Shown here one piece after another: positions 19,049-28,213 of a stretch of 64,000 bases of DNA. A program made the position numbers and the translations under genes. The DNA comes from Kineothrix sp. MB12-C1 (GTDB taxonomy: Bacteria > Bacillota > Clostridia > Lachnospirales > Lachnospiraceae). The stretch is taken from positions 3,844,001-3,908,000 of the forward strand of contig NZ_CP132957.1 of the NCBI RefSeq assembly GCF_030863805.1. The letters are read 5' to 3'. The first letter of the stretch is position 1. Each line of letters starts with the position of its first letter. The notes under the pieces were generated by a model. The model had not been told where the DNA came from. It was given only the letters and a program-made list of their open reading frames with translations, and did no database searches.

Positions 19049-19077
19049 ATAATAGCATGAATTTACATAGAATACAA
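19049..19077 (-). promoter_or_regulatory. Promoter of tmcAL
   Basis: On the minus strand, TTGTAT, 17-nt spacer, TATTAT. The expected start point leaves a leader of about 25 nt before the tmcAL start codon. Confidence 0.6.
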
Positions 19078-19167
19078 TTCATACAGTAATTGGTAAGGAT
19101 TAGTTTGTAACATTAGTTTTGTATTTGATTTAGCACAATATTTATAGGTTTTCTTATAAATTTCATC

Positions 19168-19196
19168 TTGTATGCGGTATTCAAATCTTGTATAAT
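19168..19196 (+). promoter_or_regulatory. Promoter of pta
   Basis: TTGTAT, 17-nt spacer, perfect TATAAT. The start point would fall about 7 nt downstream, inside the palindrome at 19197-19210. Confidence 0.75.
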
Positions 19197-19210
19197 TTTT
19201 GTATACAAAA
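19197..19210. promoter_or_regulatory. Perfect 14-bp palindrome at the pta transcription start, candidate operator
   Basis: TTTTGTATACAAAA begins directly after the -10 hexamer of the pta promoter and spans the expected start point. This position suits a repressor site. No regulator is assigned. Confidence 0.45.
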
Positions 19211-19284
19211 TGAAGGTATATGAAAATGGGGAAAATTGTTCTTTTGGAACAAATACGATAAGAAAAGAGGAAGGAGAATAGGAT

Positions 19285-20286
19285 ATGTCCTATATCGATA
19301 TTATTAAAGAAAAGGCAAGGAGCAACAAAAAGACAATCGTTCTGCCGGAGACTACGGATAAGAGAACGTTAATTGCTGCATCCCATATTATTGCAGAGGG
19401 AATCGCGAATATTATTATGGTAGGCAATGAGGAGAAAATTATGGATGGTGCCAGCTGGCTGGAGGTAGAGCTCGGCGGTGCTAAGATTATAAATCCGGCT
19501 CAGACGGACAAGTTGGAAGAATATACGAATCTATTATATGAAATAAGAAAAGCTAAGGGAATGACGATGGAAAAAGCGAAAGAACTTCTCTTAACCGATT
19601 ATTTAACCTTCGCTGTTATGATGGTAAAGGCGGGAGAAGCGGATGGAATGGTGGCAGGTGCATGTCATGCGACAGCGGATACACTACGCCCGGCGTTGCA
19701 GATTCTTAAGACAGCCCCCGGAGTAAAGCTCGTATCAGGCTTCTTTATTCTGGATGTACCGAATTGTGAATATGGAGATAATGGAACTTTTCTTTTTGCA
19801 GATTGTGGTCTGAACCAAGATCCTACGGCGGAAGAGCTTGCAGCTATTGCAGATTCCAGTGCTACGAGTTTCCGCCAGTTAGTGGGAACAGAACCGATAA
19901 TCGCCATGCTATCCCATTCGACGAAAGGAAGTGCGAAACATCCTCTCGTGGATAAGGTTGTGGAAGCGACGAAGATTGCGAAGGAAGAATATCCTCATTT
20001 GATGTTGGATGGAGAATTGCAGGCAGATGCTGCCTTGGTGCCCCAGGTAGCTAAGTCTAAGGCACCCGGAAGTCCGGTAGGAGGAAATGCCAATGTTTTA
20101 ATTTTCCCTAACTTGGATAGCGGTAATATTGGGTATAAGCTTGTACAGAGACTTGCGAAAGCGGAAGCTTACGGACCGATGCTTCAAGGAATTGCAAGAC
20201 CGGTTAATGACCTGTCCCGCGGATGTTCCTGGCAGGATATTGTCGGCGTTGTGGCTTTGACAGCCGTGCAGGCACAGCTTGCTTAA
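19285..20286 (+). CDS. pta: Phosphate acetyltransferase
   Basis: 333 aa, the short form without the N-terminal regulatory domains of enterobacterial Pta. It converts acetyl-CoA and phosphate to acetyl phosphate. Family motifs seen are VLPETTDKRTL near the start, GACHATADTLRPALQI (about residue 127) and the C-terminal SPVGGNANVLIFPNLDSGNIGYKL segment (here given in part: GGNANVLIFPNLDSGN). AGGAAGGAG lies upstream of ATG 19285. It is followed after 120 nt by ackA, completing the acetate/ATP pathway. Confidence 0.97.
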   Translation: MSYIDIIKEKARSNKKTIVLPETTDKRTLIAASHIIAEGIANIIMVGNEEKIMDGASWLEVELGGAKIINPAQTDKLEEYTNLLYEIRKAKGMTMEKAKELLLTDYLTFAVMMVKAGEADGMVAGACHATADTLRPALQILKTAPGVKLVSGFFILDVPNCEYGDNGTFLFADCGLNQDPTAEELAAIADSSATSFRQLVGTEPIIAMLSHSTKGSAKHPLVDKVVEATKIAKEEYPHLMLDGELQADAALVPQVAKSKAPGSPVGGNANVLIFPNLDSGNIGYKLVQRLAKAEAYGPMLQGIARPVNDLSRGCSWQDIVGVVALTAVQAQLA

Positions 20287-20322
20287 TCGGATACAGATAA
20301 TATAAATATATGTATAAACTGC

Positions 20323-20345
20323 CTAAAGAGTAAAACACTCTTTAG
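20323..20345 (+). promoter_or_regulatory. Perfect hairpin between pta and ackA
   Basis: CTAAAGAGT/ACTCTTTAG, 9-bp perfect stem with loop AAAAC, without a T-tract. It is more likely an RNA stability or processing element, or a weak attenuator, than a terminator. A TATAAT-like hexamer lies shortly downstream. Confidence 0.45.
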
Positions 20346-20406
20346 AGAATAAATTATAATGCGATAAGAAGAAAGAATTTCGTAAGAAAATCCAGGAGAA
20401 ATAAAG

Positions 20407-21603
20407 ATGAATATATTAGTAATAAACTGTGGCAGCTCATCCCTTAAGTTCCAGTTAATCGATGCTACAGATGAGAAGTTAATTGCAAAAGGGCTTTGTG
20501 AAAGAATCGGTATAGAAGGAAGCCAACTCGTATATGCGCCTACAGGCGGAGAAAAGGTAACAGCAGTAACGCCTATGGGAGATCATACAGAGGCTATCCG
20601 CCTTGTGCTCGAAGCGTTGACGAATGAGAAAAACGGAGTAGTGAAAAGTCTTAAAGAAATCGGCGCGGTAGGACATCGAATTGTCCATGGCGGAGAGAAG
20701 TTTGCTTCTTCCACTATGATTACGGATGAGGTTATTAAGGCAATTGAAGAGTGCAACACGCTCGCTCCTCTTCACAACCCGGCTAATCTTATCGGTATCG
20801 ATGCATGTAAGAAGTTGATGCCCGGCACCCCTATGGTAGCTGTATTCGATACTGCCTTTCATCAGACAATGCCCGAAGAAGCTTATATGTACGCTATTCC
20901 ATACAAGTATTACAGAGAATATAAGGTAAGAAGATATGGTTTCCATGGAACGAGCCATTCTTATGTATCCCATCGTGCGGCTCAGCTATTAGGCCGCAAC
21001 TACGAGGATTTGAAGATTATCGTTTGTCATCTCGGAAACGGAGCCAGCATCTCTGCAATAAAAAATGGCAAATGCGTGGATACTTCCATGGGACTGACTC
21101 CTTTGGAAGGCTTAATTATGGGAACCCGCTCCGGCGATATTGATCCGGCGATTATTAAATTCATCGCTGATACAGAAGGCAAAAATATCGATGAAATTAT
21201 GGATGTGCTCAATAAGGAGTCCGGAGTGCTAGGACTTTCCGATGGATTTTCCTCAGATTTCAGAGATTTGGTAGATGCATATGAAAAGGGAGAGGAAGCA
21301 TCGGTTCGTACGATGAAAGTTTTCGCTTATCATGTGGCGAAGTATGTAGGTGCATATACCGCAGCGATGAACGGTGTGGATGCTATTTGTTTTACCGCAG
21401 GATTTGGAGAGAACAGTGCATTTATCCGTACCCTGGTATGCGCGTATCTGGGATACCTTGGAATTGAGATCGATGAAGAAGCGAATGCGAAGCGAGGCGT
21501 GGAAGGTATCATTACCACAGCGGATTCGAGGACGAATGTTCTTGCGATTCCTACCAACGAAGAATTGGCAATTGCGAGGGAAACTTTTGCTCTTGTCAAA
21601 TGA
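20407..21603 (+). CDS. ackA: Acetate kinase
   Basis: 398 aa, the usual length. It makes acetate and ATP from acetyl phosphate and ADP. It begins MNILVINCGSSSLKFQL (the N-terminal phosphate motif), has GHRIVHGG (about residue 91), DTAFHQTMP (about 148), RRYGFHGTSH (about 176-186) and HLGNGASI (about 207). CAGGAGAAATAAAG precedes the start. Together with pta it gives the acetate fermentation branch expected of gut Clostridia. Confidence 0.98.
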   Translation: MNILVINCGSSSLKFQLIDATDEKLIAKGLCERIGIEGSQLVYAPTGGEKVTAVTPMGDHTEAIRLVLEALTNEKNGVVKSLKEIGAVGHRIVHGGEKFASSTMITDEVIKAIEECNTLAPLHNPANLIGIDACKKLMPGTPMVAVFDTAFHQTMPEEAYMYAIPYKYYREYKVRRYGFHGTSHSYVSHRAAQLLGRNYEDLKIIVCHLGNGASISAIKNGKCVDTSMGLTPLEGLIMGTRSGDIDPAIIKFIADTEGKNIDEIMDVLNKESGVLGLSDGFSSDFRDLVDAYEKGEEASVRTMKVFAYHVAKYVGAYTAAMNGVDAICFTAGFGENSAFIRTLVCAYLGYLGIEIDEEANAKRGVEGIITTADSRTNVLAIPTNEELAIARETFALVK

Positions 21604-21610
21604 TAAAATA

Positions 21611-21630
21611 GTTACTGTTCACTCCGTAAC
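21611..21630. repeat. Diverged copy of the AACTGT/ACAGTT palindromic repeat
   Basis: Just after the ackA stop codon, GTTACTGTTCA and CCGTAAC resemble the arms of the palindromic repeat at 44300-44325 in reverse orientation. Similarity is partial. Confidence 0.3.
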
Positions 21631-21649
21631 CAATAACATAAAATATCTA

Positions 21650-21678
21650 TTGACAAAAAAGTAATCGATAGATATAAT
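21650..21678 (+). promoter_or_regulatory. Consensus promoter of the yceD-like/rpmF operon
   Basis: TTGACA, 17-nt spacer, TATAAT: a perfect housekeeping promoter. The expected start point near 21685 excludes the ATG at 21678 as the translation start. Confidence 0.9.
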
Positions 21679-21719
21679 TGATAAAGTGTGAAAATGATTA
21701 TTTTCATAAGGAGTCAGCT

Positions 21720-22244
21720 ATGTTAATGAACCTAACTGATGTTTTAACATCTGAAGGCAAAGTAGTAGAAAAACAGGTAGAAATCGATATTGTGCAGATT
21801 GACAGCCGTTTGGGGGATTTCCCGATTATCGAGAAGACACCGGTGACACTTACTTTGACTAATATTGGAACTAACCAAGCGTCTATAGAAGGTAAGATGG
21901 AGCTTACATTTGCCATGAATTGTGACAGATGCCTCAAGCCCGTTTTGCAAAAAGTGATTCTCGATTTTACAAGAGTCGTAGAAGGACCTGATGCATATAC
22001 GAAAGACGCGGAAGACGATGACCAGAATTTCATGGAAGGTTACCAGCTTAACATAGATGATTTGATTAAGAATGAGTGTTTTATGAACTTGCCGACGAAG
22101 GTTTTATGTCAGCCGGACTGTGTAGGAATCTGTATGCAGTGTGGGAAAGACTTGAATGAAGGACAATGTGCTTGTGATACATTTGTACCCGATCCGAGGA
22201 TGGCAAGGATAAAAGATATCTTTGACGCAAATAAGGAGGTGTAA
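21720..22244 (+). CDS. YceD/DUF177 family protein
   Basis: 174 aa. ATG 21720 is chosen because AAGGAG sits 6 nt upstream and the promoter excludes earlier starts. The family is conserved directly upstream of rpmF and is linked to 23S rRNA processing or accumulation in other bacteria. Cys pairs are visible: NCDRCL (mid-protein) and CQPDCVGICMQCG followed by CACD near the C-terminus, which look like a metal-binding cluster. It is followed after 2 nt by rpmF. Confidence 0.88.
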   Translation: MLMNLTDVLTSEGKVVEKQVEIDIVQIDSRLGDFPIIEKTPVTLTLTNIGTNQASIEGKMELTFAMNCDRCLKPVLQKVILDFTRVVEGPDAYTKDAEDDDQNFMEGYQLNIDDLIKNECFMNLPTKVLCQPDCVGICMQCGKDLNEGQCACDTFVPDPRMARIKDIFDANKEV

Positions 22245-22246
22245 CA

Positions 22247-22426
22247 ATGTCTATTTGTCCCAAGAATAAATCTTCCAAGGGTAGAAGAGATAAGAGAAGA
22301 GCAAACTGGAAAATGAGTGCTCCTACATTGGTTAAATGCAGCAAGTGCGGCGCGTTAATGATGCCCCACAGAGTATGCAAGAAATGTGGCTCTTATAACA
22401 AAAAAGAAATCATTTCTGTAGATTAA
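22247..22426 (+). CDS. rpmF: 50S ribosomal protein L32
   Basis: A 59-aa gene. AAGGAGGTG ends shortly before ATG 22247. The protein begins MSICPKNKSSKGRRDKRRAN, typical of L32, and carries a zinc ribbon CSKCG...CKKCG. It is co-transcribed with the DUF177 gene, as in many bacteria, and is closed by the terminator at 22440. Confidence 0.97.
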   Translation: MSICPKNKSSKGRRDKRRANWKMSAPTLVKCSKCGALMMPHRVCKKCGSYNKKEIISVD

Positions 22427-22439
22427 TGATTAGAACATT

Positions 22440-22476
22440 AAGGTTTTCCTATTTGATTAGGAGAACCTTTTTTCGT
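22440..22476 (+). terminator. Intrinsic terminator after rpmF
   Basis: 12-bp stem AAGGTTTTCCTA/TAGGAGAACCTT (one wobble), loop TTTGAT, followed by TTTTCGTT. Confidence 0.9.
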
Positions 22477-22527
22477 TATAATTAAGAAAATAGTACAAAA
22501 TAATACATTGTTATGTATAAAAATATC

Positions 22528-22556
22528 TTGATTTTTATATATGGGTTTAGTATATT
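22528..22556 (+). promoter_or_regulatory. Promoter of plsX operon
   Basis: TTGATT, 17-nt spacer, TATATT. Leader of about 20 nt to ATG 22582. I see no clear FapR-type operator. Confidence 0.6.
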
Positions 22557-22581
22557 AAAGAAGGATATGAGGAGGCTGCAT

Positions 22582-23595
22582 ATGTCAGAATTAGTAAAAG
22601 TTGCTATCGATGCGATGGGCGGAGATAATGCACCGGGTGAAATCGTAAAAGGCGCGATAGAAGCGGTGAAAGAAAGCAACAATGTTAAGGTCTATCTGGT
22701 GGGGATAGAAGATGCTATTAAGGAAGAACTGAAGAAATATACTTATCCGTCTTCCCAAGTGGAAATTATCAATGCGACAGAGGTGATAGAGACGGCAGAG
22801 CCGCCTGTTATGGCTATTCGCAGGAAGAAGGATTCCTCTATCGTGAAGGGACTTCAGCTTGTGAAGAGCGGAGAATGTGATGCTTATGTATCGGCAGGCA
22901 GCACCGGAGCTACTTTAGTTGGAGGGCAGGTGATTGTAGGGCGCCTAAAGGGAGTGGAGAGACCGCCCCTTGCACCATTGATACCGACGGAGAAGGGAGC
23001 TTCACTTTTAATCGACTGCGGCGCCAACGTGGACGCAAGACCGTCTCATCTCGTACAGTTTGCCAGGATGGGAAGTGTATACATGGAAAGCACTATGGGT
23101 ATCAAGAATCCCAGGGTGGCGATTGTTAATATCGGTGCGGAGGAAGATAAAGGGAATGCCCTTGTGAAAGAAACCTTTCCGCTGCTTCAAAGTTGCCGGG
23201 ATATTAACTTTATCGGAAGCATAGAAGCGAGAGATATTCCATCGGGATATGCGGATGTTATTGTATGCGAAGCCTTCGTCGGCAATGTTATCTTGAAGTT
23301 GTATGAGGGAGTCGGCGGAACACTCATTAAGATGGTGAAGAAAGGGATGCTTAGTACCCTTCGCAGCAAGATAGGTGCTCTGTTGGTAAAGCCGGCATTA
23401 AAAGAAACCCTTAAGGCATTTGACCTGGAACAATATGGCGGAGCTCCGCTTCTTGGCTTAAAAGGCCTGGTAGTGAAGACTCATGGCAGTTCGAAATCAG
23501 TAGAAATCAAAAATTCTGTTCTCCAATGTGTCACATTTAGCGAGCAGAAGATTAATGATAAAATAAAAGAAAAGATTAGTTTTGAGAACGAATAG
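22582..23595 (+). CDS. plsX: Phosphate acyltransferase PlsX
   Basis: 337 aa. ATG 22582 is chosen for the GAGGAGG 7 nt upstream and because the protein then starts MSELVKVAIDAMGGDNAP, the family's N-terminal motif. It converts acyl-ACP to acyl phosphate for phosphatidic acid synthesis; the partner PlsY is encoded at 52718. Further motifs are SAGSTGATLVGGQ (about residue 100) and a conserved C-terminal GGAPLLGLKG. It starts the operon plsX-acpP, with rnc and smc following. Confidence 0.96.
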   Translation: MSELVKVAIDAMGGDNAPGEIVKGAIEAVKESNNVKVYLVGIEDAIKEELKKYTYPSSQVEIINATEVIETAEPPVMAIRRKKDSSIVKGLQLVKSGECDAYVSAGSTGATLVGGQVIVGRLKGVERPPLAPLIPTEKGASLLIDCGANVDARPSHLVQFARMGSVYMESTMGIKNPRVAIVNIGAEEDKGNALVKETFPLLQSCRDINFIGSIEARDIPSGYADVIVCEAFVGNVILKLYEGVGGTLIKMVKKGMLSTLRSKIGALLVKPALKETLKAFDLEQYGGAPLLGLKGLVVKTHGSSKSVEIKNSVLQCVTFSEQKINDKIKEKISFENE

Positions 23596-23610
23596 GAAAG
23601 GGCTGTAGAA

Positions 23611-23841
23611 ATGGAATTTGAAAAATTAAAAAAAGTAATTGCCGAGGTATTAAATGTAGACCCGGAGGAAATTACGTTGGATACTACGTTTGCGGATGAT
23701 TTAGGTGCTGACTCTCTGGATGTGTTCCAGATTATTATGGGAATTGAAGAAGAATTCGATATTGAAATTCCTGCAGAAGAGGCTGAGAAGATCAGTACAG
23801 TAGAAGAAGCGGTTGAGTTAATCAAAAATGCTATGAATTAG
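23611..23841 (+). CDS. acpP: Acyl carrier protein
   Basis: 76 aa, very acidic, with the phosphopantetheine attachment motif GADSLD (Ser about residue 37). It carries acyl chains for fatty acid and phospholipid synthesis. AAAGGGCTG lies upstream and plsX is 15 nt before it, a common pairing. Confidence 0.98.
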   Translation: MEFEKLKKVIAEVLNVDPEEITLDTTFADDLGADSLDVFQIIMGIEEEFDIEIPAEEAEKISTVEEAVELIKNAMN

Positions 23842-23870
23842 TAACTATGCGATGATGATTGCAGTGGAGT

Positions 23871-23902
23871 ATCGAAAGCCCTTTTCATAGGGCTTTTTCG
23901 AT
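23871..23902 (+). terminator. Hairpin between acpP and rnc
   Basis: ATCGAAAGCCC/GGGCTTTTTCGAT (2-nt bulge) with loop TTTTCATA. The T-run lies within the right arm, so termination may be partial and allow read-through into rnc. Confidence 0.6.
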
Positions 23903-23919
23903 GTTTATGAGGGTATGTT

Positions 23920-24615
23920 ATGTTGACGGAAGAAACTTTTAAACAGTTGGAAGATAAAATAGAGTACCAATTTAAGGATAAGAATCTGCTTTGGCAGGCG
24001 CTTACCCATAGTTCATTTGCCAACGAACAGAAGATTAATAAAAGGCAGGACTACGAGCGCCTGGAGTTTCTGGGAGATGCGGTTTTAGAATTGGTGACGA
24101 GTTCCTTTTTATATGAAGCCCATCCGGAAATGCCGGAAGGAATGTTGACGAAGAAGCGTTCTACACTCGTTTGCGGTTCTTCCCTCGCTTATTGTGCGGA
24201 AGATTTGGAATTGACTCAGTATATTCGTCTTGGAAGAGGAGAGGAGACAACTGGAGGAAGGGGACGGGAATCTATCACTGCCGACGTGATGGAGGCAATT
24301 ATCGGTGCTATTTATTTGGACGGTGGTTATGAGAAAGCAGGGACCTTCATCCATCGTTTTGTATTATCCGATTTGGAGAATAAGGAACTTTTCTATGATA
24401 GCAAGACATTGCTTCAAGAAGAGGTGCAAAAGGATAGCAAAGGGACTCTTCGTTATGAATTAGTCGGGGAGAGCGGTCCGGATCATAGTAAGAATTTCGT
24501 CGTTGCTGCCAGAGTCAATGGTACCTTGATGGGAAGAGGCTCAGGCAAGACCAAGAAGGCGGCCGAACAGCAGGCCGCATATGAAACACTTCTATGTATG
24601 AAGAAAAATAGGTAA
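23920..24615 (+). CDS. rnc: Ribonuclease III
   Basis: 231 aa, normal length. It cleaves double-stranded RNA in rRNA maturation and mRNA decay. The catalytic signature ERLEFLGDAVLEL is at about residues 46-58, with the second acidic cluster near DVMEAIIGAIYLDGG (about 122-137). The C-terminal dsRNA-binding domain (about 157-228) ends with KKAAEQQAAYETLL. It overlaps the upstream out-of-frame start of smc. The order acpP-rnc-smc-ftsY is conserved in Firmicutes. Confidence 0.97.
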   Translation: MLTEETFKQLEDKIEYQFKDKNLLWQALTHSSFANEQKINKRQDYERLEFLGDAVLELVTSSFLYEAHPEMPEGMLTKKRSTLVCGSSLAYCAEDLELTQYIRLGRGEETTGGRGRESITADVMEAIIGAIYLDGGYEKAGTFIHRFVLSDLENKELFYDSKTLLQEEVQKDSKGTLRYELVGESGPDHSKNFVVAARVNGTLMGRGSGKTKKAAEQQAAYETLLCMKKNR

Positions 24616-24626
24616 TGGGAGTAACT

Positions 24627-27600
24627 ATGTATTTAAAAAGTATTGAGGTACAGGGGTTTAAATCATTTGCAAATAAAATTACATTTAAGTTCCATAACGG
24701 TATTACAGGAATCGTAGGGCCTAATGGAAGTGGGAAGAGCAACGTAGCAGATGCGGTCAGGTGGGTGCTCGGTGAACAGCGTATCAAGCAGCTTCGCGGT
24801 GCGTCTATGCAGGATGTCATTTTCTCGGGAACGGAATTGCGTAAGCCTCTCGGTTATGCTTATGTGGCAATTACACTGGATAACTCGGATCACCAGCTTG
24901 CGGTAGATTATGATGAAGTGACTGTAGCGAGAAGGATCTACCGTTCGGGAGAAAGTGAATATTTGTTAAATGGTACGCCTTGCCGTTTAAAAGACGTGAA
25001 TGAGCTCTTCTACGATACGGGTATCGGTAAAGAAGGCTATTCGATTATCGGTCAGGGACAGATCGATAAGATCTTAAGCGGTAAGCCCGAGGAACGAAGA
25101 GAATTGTTCGATGAAGCAGCAGGAATTGTGAAGTTCAAGCGACGTAAGAATGCGGCACAGAAGAAGCTGGAGGATGAGAAACAGAATCTCCTTCGTGTCA
25201 ATGATATTTTATCAGAGCTGGAAAAGCAGACAGGGCCTTTAGAGAAGCAAGCGGAAACCGCTAAAATCTATTTGAAGAAAAAGGAAGAATTAAAAGCGCT
25301 GGATGTGAATGTTTTCCTTATGGAGAATAATCGTATCAGAGAGCAGCTTCTTAGTGTAGAGCAAAAATACAATATTGCCGGCGGGGATCTTGAGGAAACT
25401 TCGAAAAAGTATGAAGGAATAAAGACGGAATATGAGCAGATACAAGGACAGATCGAGCAGTTGGATGAAGCCATTGAGAAAGCCCGTGAAGAGCTGACGG
25501 ATACCGGACTTTTGCGTGGAAAATTAGAAGGGGAAATCAATGTCTTAAAAGAACAGATTAACTCTGCCAGAGGAAATGAGAATCATCTTCGTTCCCGATT
25601 AGCAGCGGTACAAGGTGAAATCGATGCAAAGAATGTGGACAAGGAAGAGATTCTAAAGGATAAAGGGAAAATCGATGCTCAGCTTGCTGCTCTGGAGCAA
25701 GTACGGGATGAAGCGAGAAGGCTCTTGCAGGAAACACAAAGCAAGATGGAAGAGCTAAATAATCATATTGAAACAGGTAAGAATACCATTATCGATGCGT
25801 TAAACGGACGAGCGACCATCAAATCGAAAATCGGCCGATATGATACGATGATGGAGCAGATTAGTATACGTAGAGCAGAGCTGAACTCCAGACTTCTTAG
25901 GGCAAAATCGGATGAGGCGAAGCAGGAAGAAACTATCCGCCTTTTGCAGGAGGAGTTTGAGAGCATCAATGAAGAAATCCGTAAGGGCAACGACTCTCAG
26001 GTGCTTATTGAAGAGCAGCTTGTCAGTATGCGTGATGAATTATCCGAGAAGGATAAGAAGCTGCGGGATACTCAGGTTGTCTATCATCAGGAAAAGTCCA
26101 AAATGGATGCCTTGGCTAACTTAACGGAACGCTATGATGGCTATGGCGGAAGCGTTAAGAAAGTTATGGAATGTAAGGAGGAAGAAAAAGGGATTATCGG
26201 CGTAGTTGCTGATATTATTAAAGTAGATAAAAAATATGAAACAGCAATTGAAACGGCACTTGGAGGCAATATTCAAAATATTGTCACGGAAGATGAAGAT
26301 ACGGCAAAACGGATGATCGCCTTGTTAAAGAAGCAAAAAGCGGGAAGGGCTACTTTCTTGCCTCTTACGAGCCTTAAGGATCCTCAGGAATTTAAGAATC
26401 AAGATGCCTTAAAGGAAAAAGGTGTCATCGGTATGGCTGATGCACTGGTGCATACGGATAAGCGTTACCGGGATGTGGCAAAGGCTATGCTCGGGCGCAT
26501 CGTGGTAGTCGATAACGTGGATAATGCGGTAAAGATAGCGAAGAAATTTAATTATGGCATCCGTATGGTCACTATAGAAGGAGAATTGCTTGTACCGGGA
26601 GGTGCCATCAGCGGCGGAGCATTCAAAAATAATAGTAATCTTCTTGGCAGAAGAAGAGAGATGGAAGAACTCGGTGAGAAGATTAAGAAGTATCTGGAAG
26701 AGATTGATAATCTTTTGGAAGATATCGAGCAAACAAAAAGGCGCAGAAATAAACTGCGGCTTGACTTAGAAGAGACCAAGTCCCATTTGCAGGAAGCATT
26801 TATCAGACAAAATACTGCCCGCTTAAATGTAATTAAGGCACAGGAACGTAAGGACGAGGCGGAAGCAGGCTTCGGAGAATTGAAGACGGAAGAAAGTGAG
26901 ATCGAAAGTCAGATACTTGAAATTAAATCCAGCAAAGAAAGCATATTACGAGAATTAGAGGAATCGGAAAAGCTGGAGAAGAGTGTGGAAATCCAGATTA
27001 GCGCCTTCCAAAAGGAGTTGGAAGAGCAAAGAATCAAGGAATCGGAGGAGTCCAGGAAGGCATCCGAGCATGATGTGGAAGTGGAAAAGATGCTGCAACA
27101 GCAAGGATTCCATAAGCAGAATGTGGATCGTATCGATAATGAAATCGTACGCTTTATTTCAGAGCTTGAAGAAATTAAGTCCGGTCTTGAAAAGACAGCG
27201 GAGGAAATGGAGCGAAAGGAACAAAATATTGTCGAGATCGAGCAGACGATTGTGGCTTCCAACACTTCAAGAAGCGATGCAGAAATCAAGCTAAAGGAAG
27301 ACATCACAAAGAAAGAGGAACTTGCCTCTAAACAAAAGAATTTCTTCGCAGTAAGGGAAGAGCTTTCGGAGAGGATATCTGCTCTTGATAAAGAGGTTTA
27401 TCGCTTGAATTCGCAGAAAGAAAAGCTGGAGGAATCCATCGAGAACCAGATTAACTATATGTGGGATGAATATGAAATTACCCTTTCGGATGCAGCTTCC
27501 CTCCGCAATGAGGAGATGACGGAACTCACCGCGATGAAGAAGGAGATTTCTGCATTAAAGGAAGGAATTAAGAAGCTTGGTGATGTCAATGTCAATGCCA

Positions 27601-28187
27601 TTGAAGACTACAAGAACTTAATGGAACGATACTTATTCCTAAAGACTCAGCATGACGACTTGGTGGAAGCAGAAAAGACATTGCTTCATATTATCGAAGA
27701 GCTGGATACGGCGATGCGAAAGCAATTCCAGGAGAAATTCTCAGAGATTGCCCAGGAATTCGATAAGGTATTCAAGGAGCTCTTCGGAGGAGGCAAGGGA
27801 ACTCTTGAATTGATGGAGGATGAAGATATACTGGAAGCAGGCGTTCGTATTATTGCACAGCCTCCGGGAAAGAAACTGCAGAATATGATGCAGTTATCCG
27901 GTGGAGAAAAGGCCCTGACGGCCATTGCTCTTTTGTTCGCTATTCAGAATCTGAAACCATCTCCCTTTTGTCTTTTGGATGAAATTGAGGCGGCGCTGGA
28001 TGAGAATAATGTAACGAGATTTGCAAAATATCTACATAAATTAACAAAGCATACACAATTTATTGTAATTACTCACAGGCGTGGTACAATGGAAAAGGCA
28101 GATCGTTTATATGGTATTACGATGCAGGAAAAAGGAATATCAACATTGGTAAGCGTCAATTTAATCGATAAAGAACTGGATGATTAG
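24627..28187 (+). CDS. smc: Chromosome segregation ATPase SMC
   Basis: 1186 aa. ATG 24627 is preferred because the family begins MYLKSIEVQGFKSFA and GGGAG precedes it; an in-frame ATG at 24615 overlaps the rnc stop. Walker A is GPNGSGKSN (about residues 32-40). Two long coiled coils (about 170-500 and 680-1020) flank the hinge, with GGAISGG in it at about 660. The C-terminal head has the signature LSGGEKALTAIALL and Walker B FCLLDEIEAALDE. It condenses and segregates the chromosome with ScpA/B, which are not in the window. Confidence 0.98.
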   Translation: MYLKSIEVQGFKSFANKITFKFHNGITGIVGPNGSGKSNVADAVRWVLGEQRIKQLRGASMQDVIFSGTELRKPLGYAYVAITLDNSDHQLAVDYDEVTVARRIYRSGESEYLLNGTPCRLKDVNELFYDTGIGKEGYSIIGQGQIDKILSGKPEERRELFDEAAGIVKFKRRKNAAQKKLEDEKQNLLRVNDILSELEKQTGPLEKQAETAKIYLKKKEELKALDVNVFLMENNRIREQLLSVEQKYNIAGGDLEETSKKYEGIKTEYEQIQGQIEQLDEAIEKAREELTDTGLLRGKLEGEINVLKEQINSARGNENHLRSRLAAVQGEIDAKNVDKEEILKDKGKIDAQLAALEQVRDEARRLLQETQSKMEELNNHIETGKNTIIDALNGRATIKSKIGRYDTMMEQISIRRAELNSRLLRAKSDEAKQEETIRLLQEEFESINEEIRKGNDSQVLIEEQLVSMRDELSEKDKKLRDTQVVYHQEKSKMDALANLTERYDGYGGSVKKVMECKEEEKGIIGVVADIIKVDKKYETAIETALGGNIQNIVTEDEDTAKRMIALLKKQKAGRATFLPLTSLKDPQEFKNQDALKEKGVIGMADALVHTDKRYRDVAKAMLGRIVVVDNVDNAVKIAKKFNYGIRMVTIEGELLVPGGAISGGAFKNNSNLLGRRREMEELGEKIKKYLEEIDNLLEDIEQTKRRRNKLRLDLEETKSHLQEAFIRQNTARLNVIKAQERKDEAEAGFGELKTEESEIESQILEIKSSKESILRELEESEKLEKSVEIQISAFQKELEEQRIKESEESRKASEHDVEVEKMLQQQGFHKQNVDRIDNEIVRFISELEEIKSGLEKTAEEMERKEQNIVEIEQTIVASNTSRSDAEIKLKEDITKKEELASKQKNFFAVREELSERISALDKEVYRLNSQKEKLEESIENQINYMWDEYEITLSDAASLRNEEMTELTAMKKEISALKEGIKKLGDVNVNAIEDYKNLMERYLFLKTQHDDLVEAEKTLLHIIEELDTAMRKQFQEKFSEIAQEFDKVFKELFGGGKGTLELMEDEDILEAGVRIIAQPPGKKLQNMMQLSGGEKALTAIALLFAIQNLKPSPFCLLDEIEAALDENNVTRFAKYLHKLTKHTQFIVITHRRGTMEKADRLYGITMQEKGISTLVSVNLIDKELDD

Positions 28188-28213
28188 TTGCTTTGAATGA
28201 AGAAGGAGGGTAT

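Noticed and set aside
26909-27307. Minus-strand frames across smc rich in Ser/Leu
   Set aside because: Shadows of the Glu/Lys-rich coiled-coil codons of smc.
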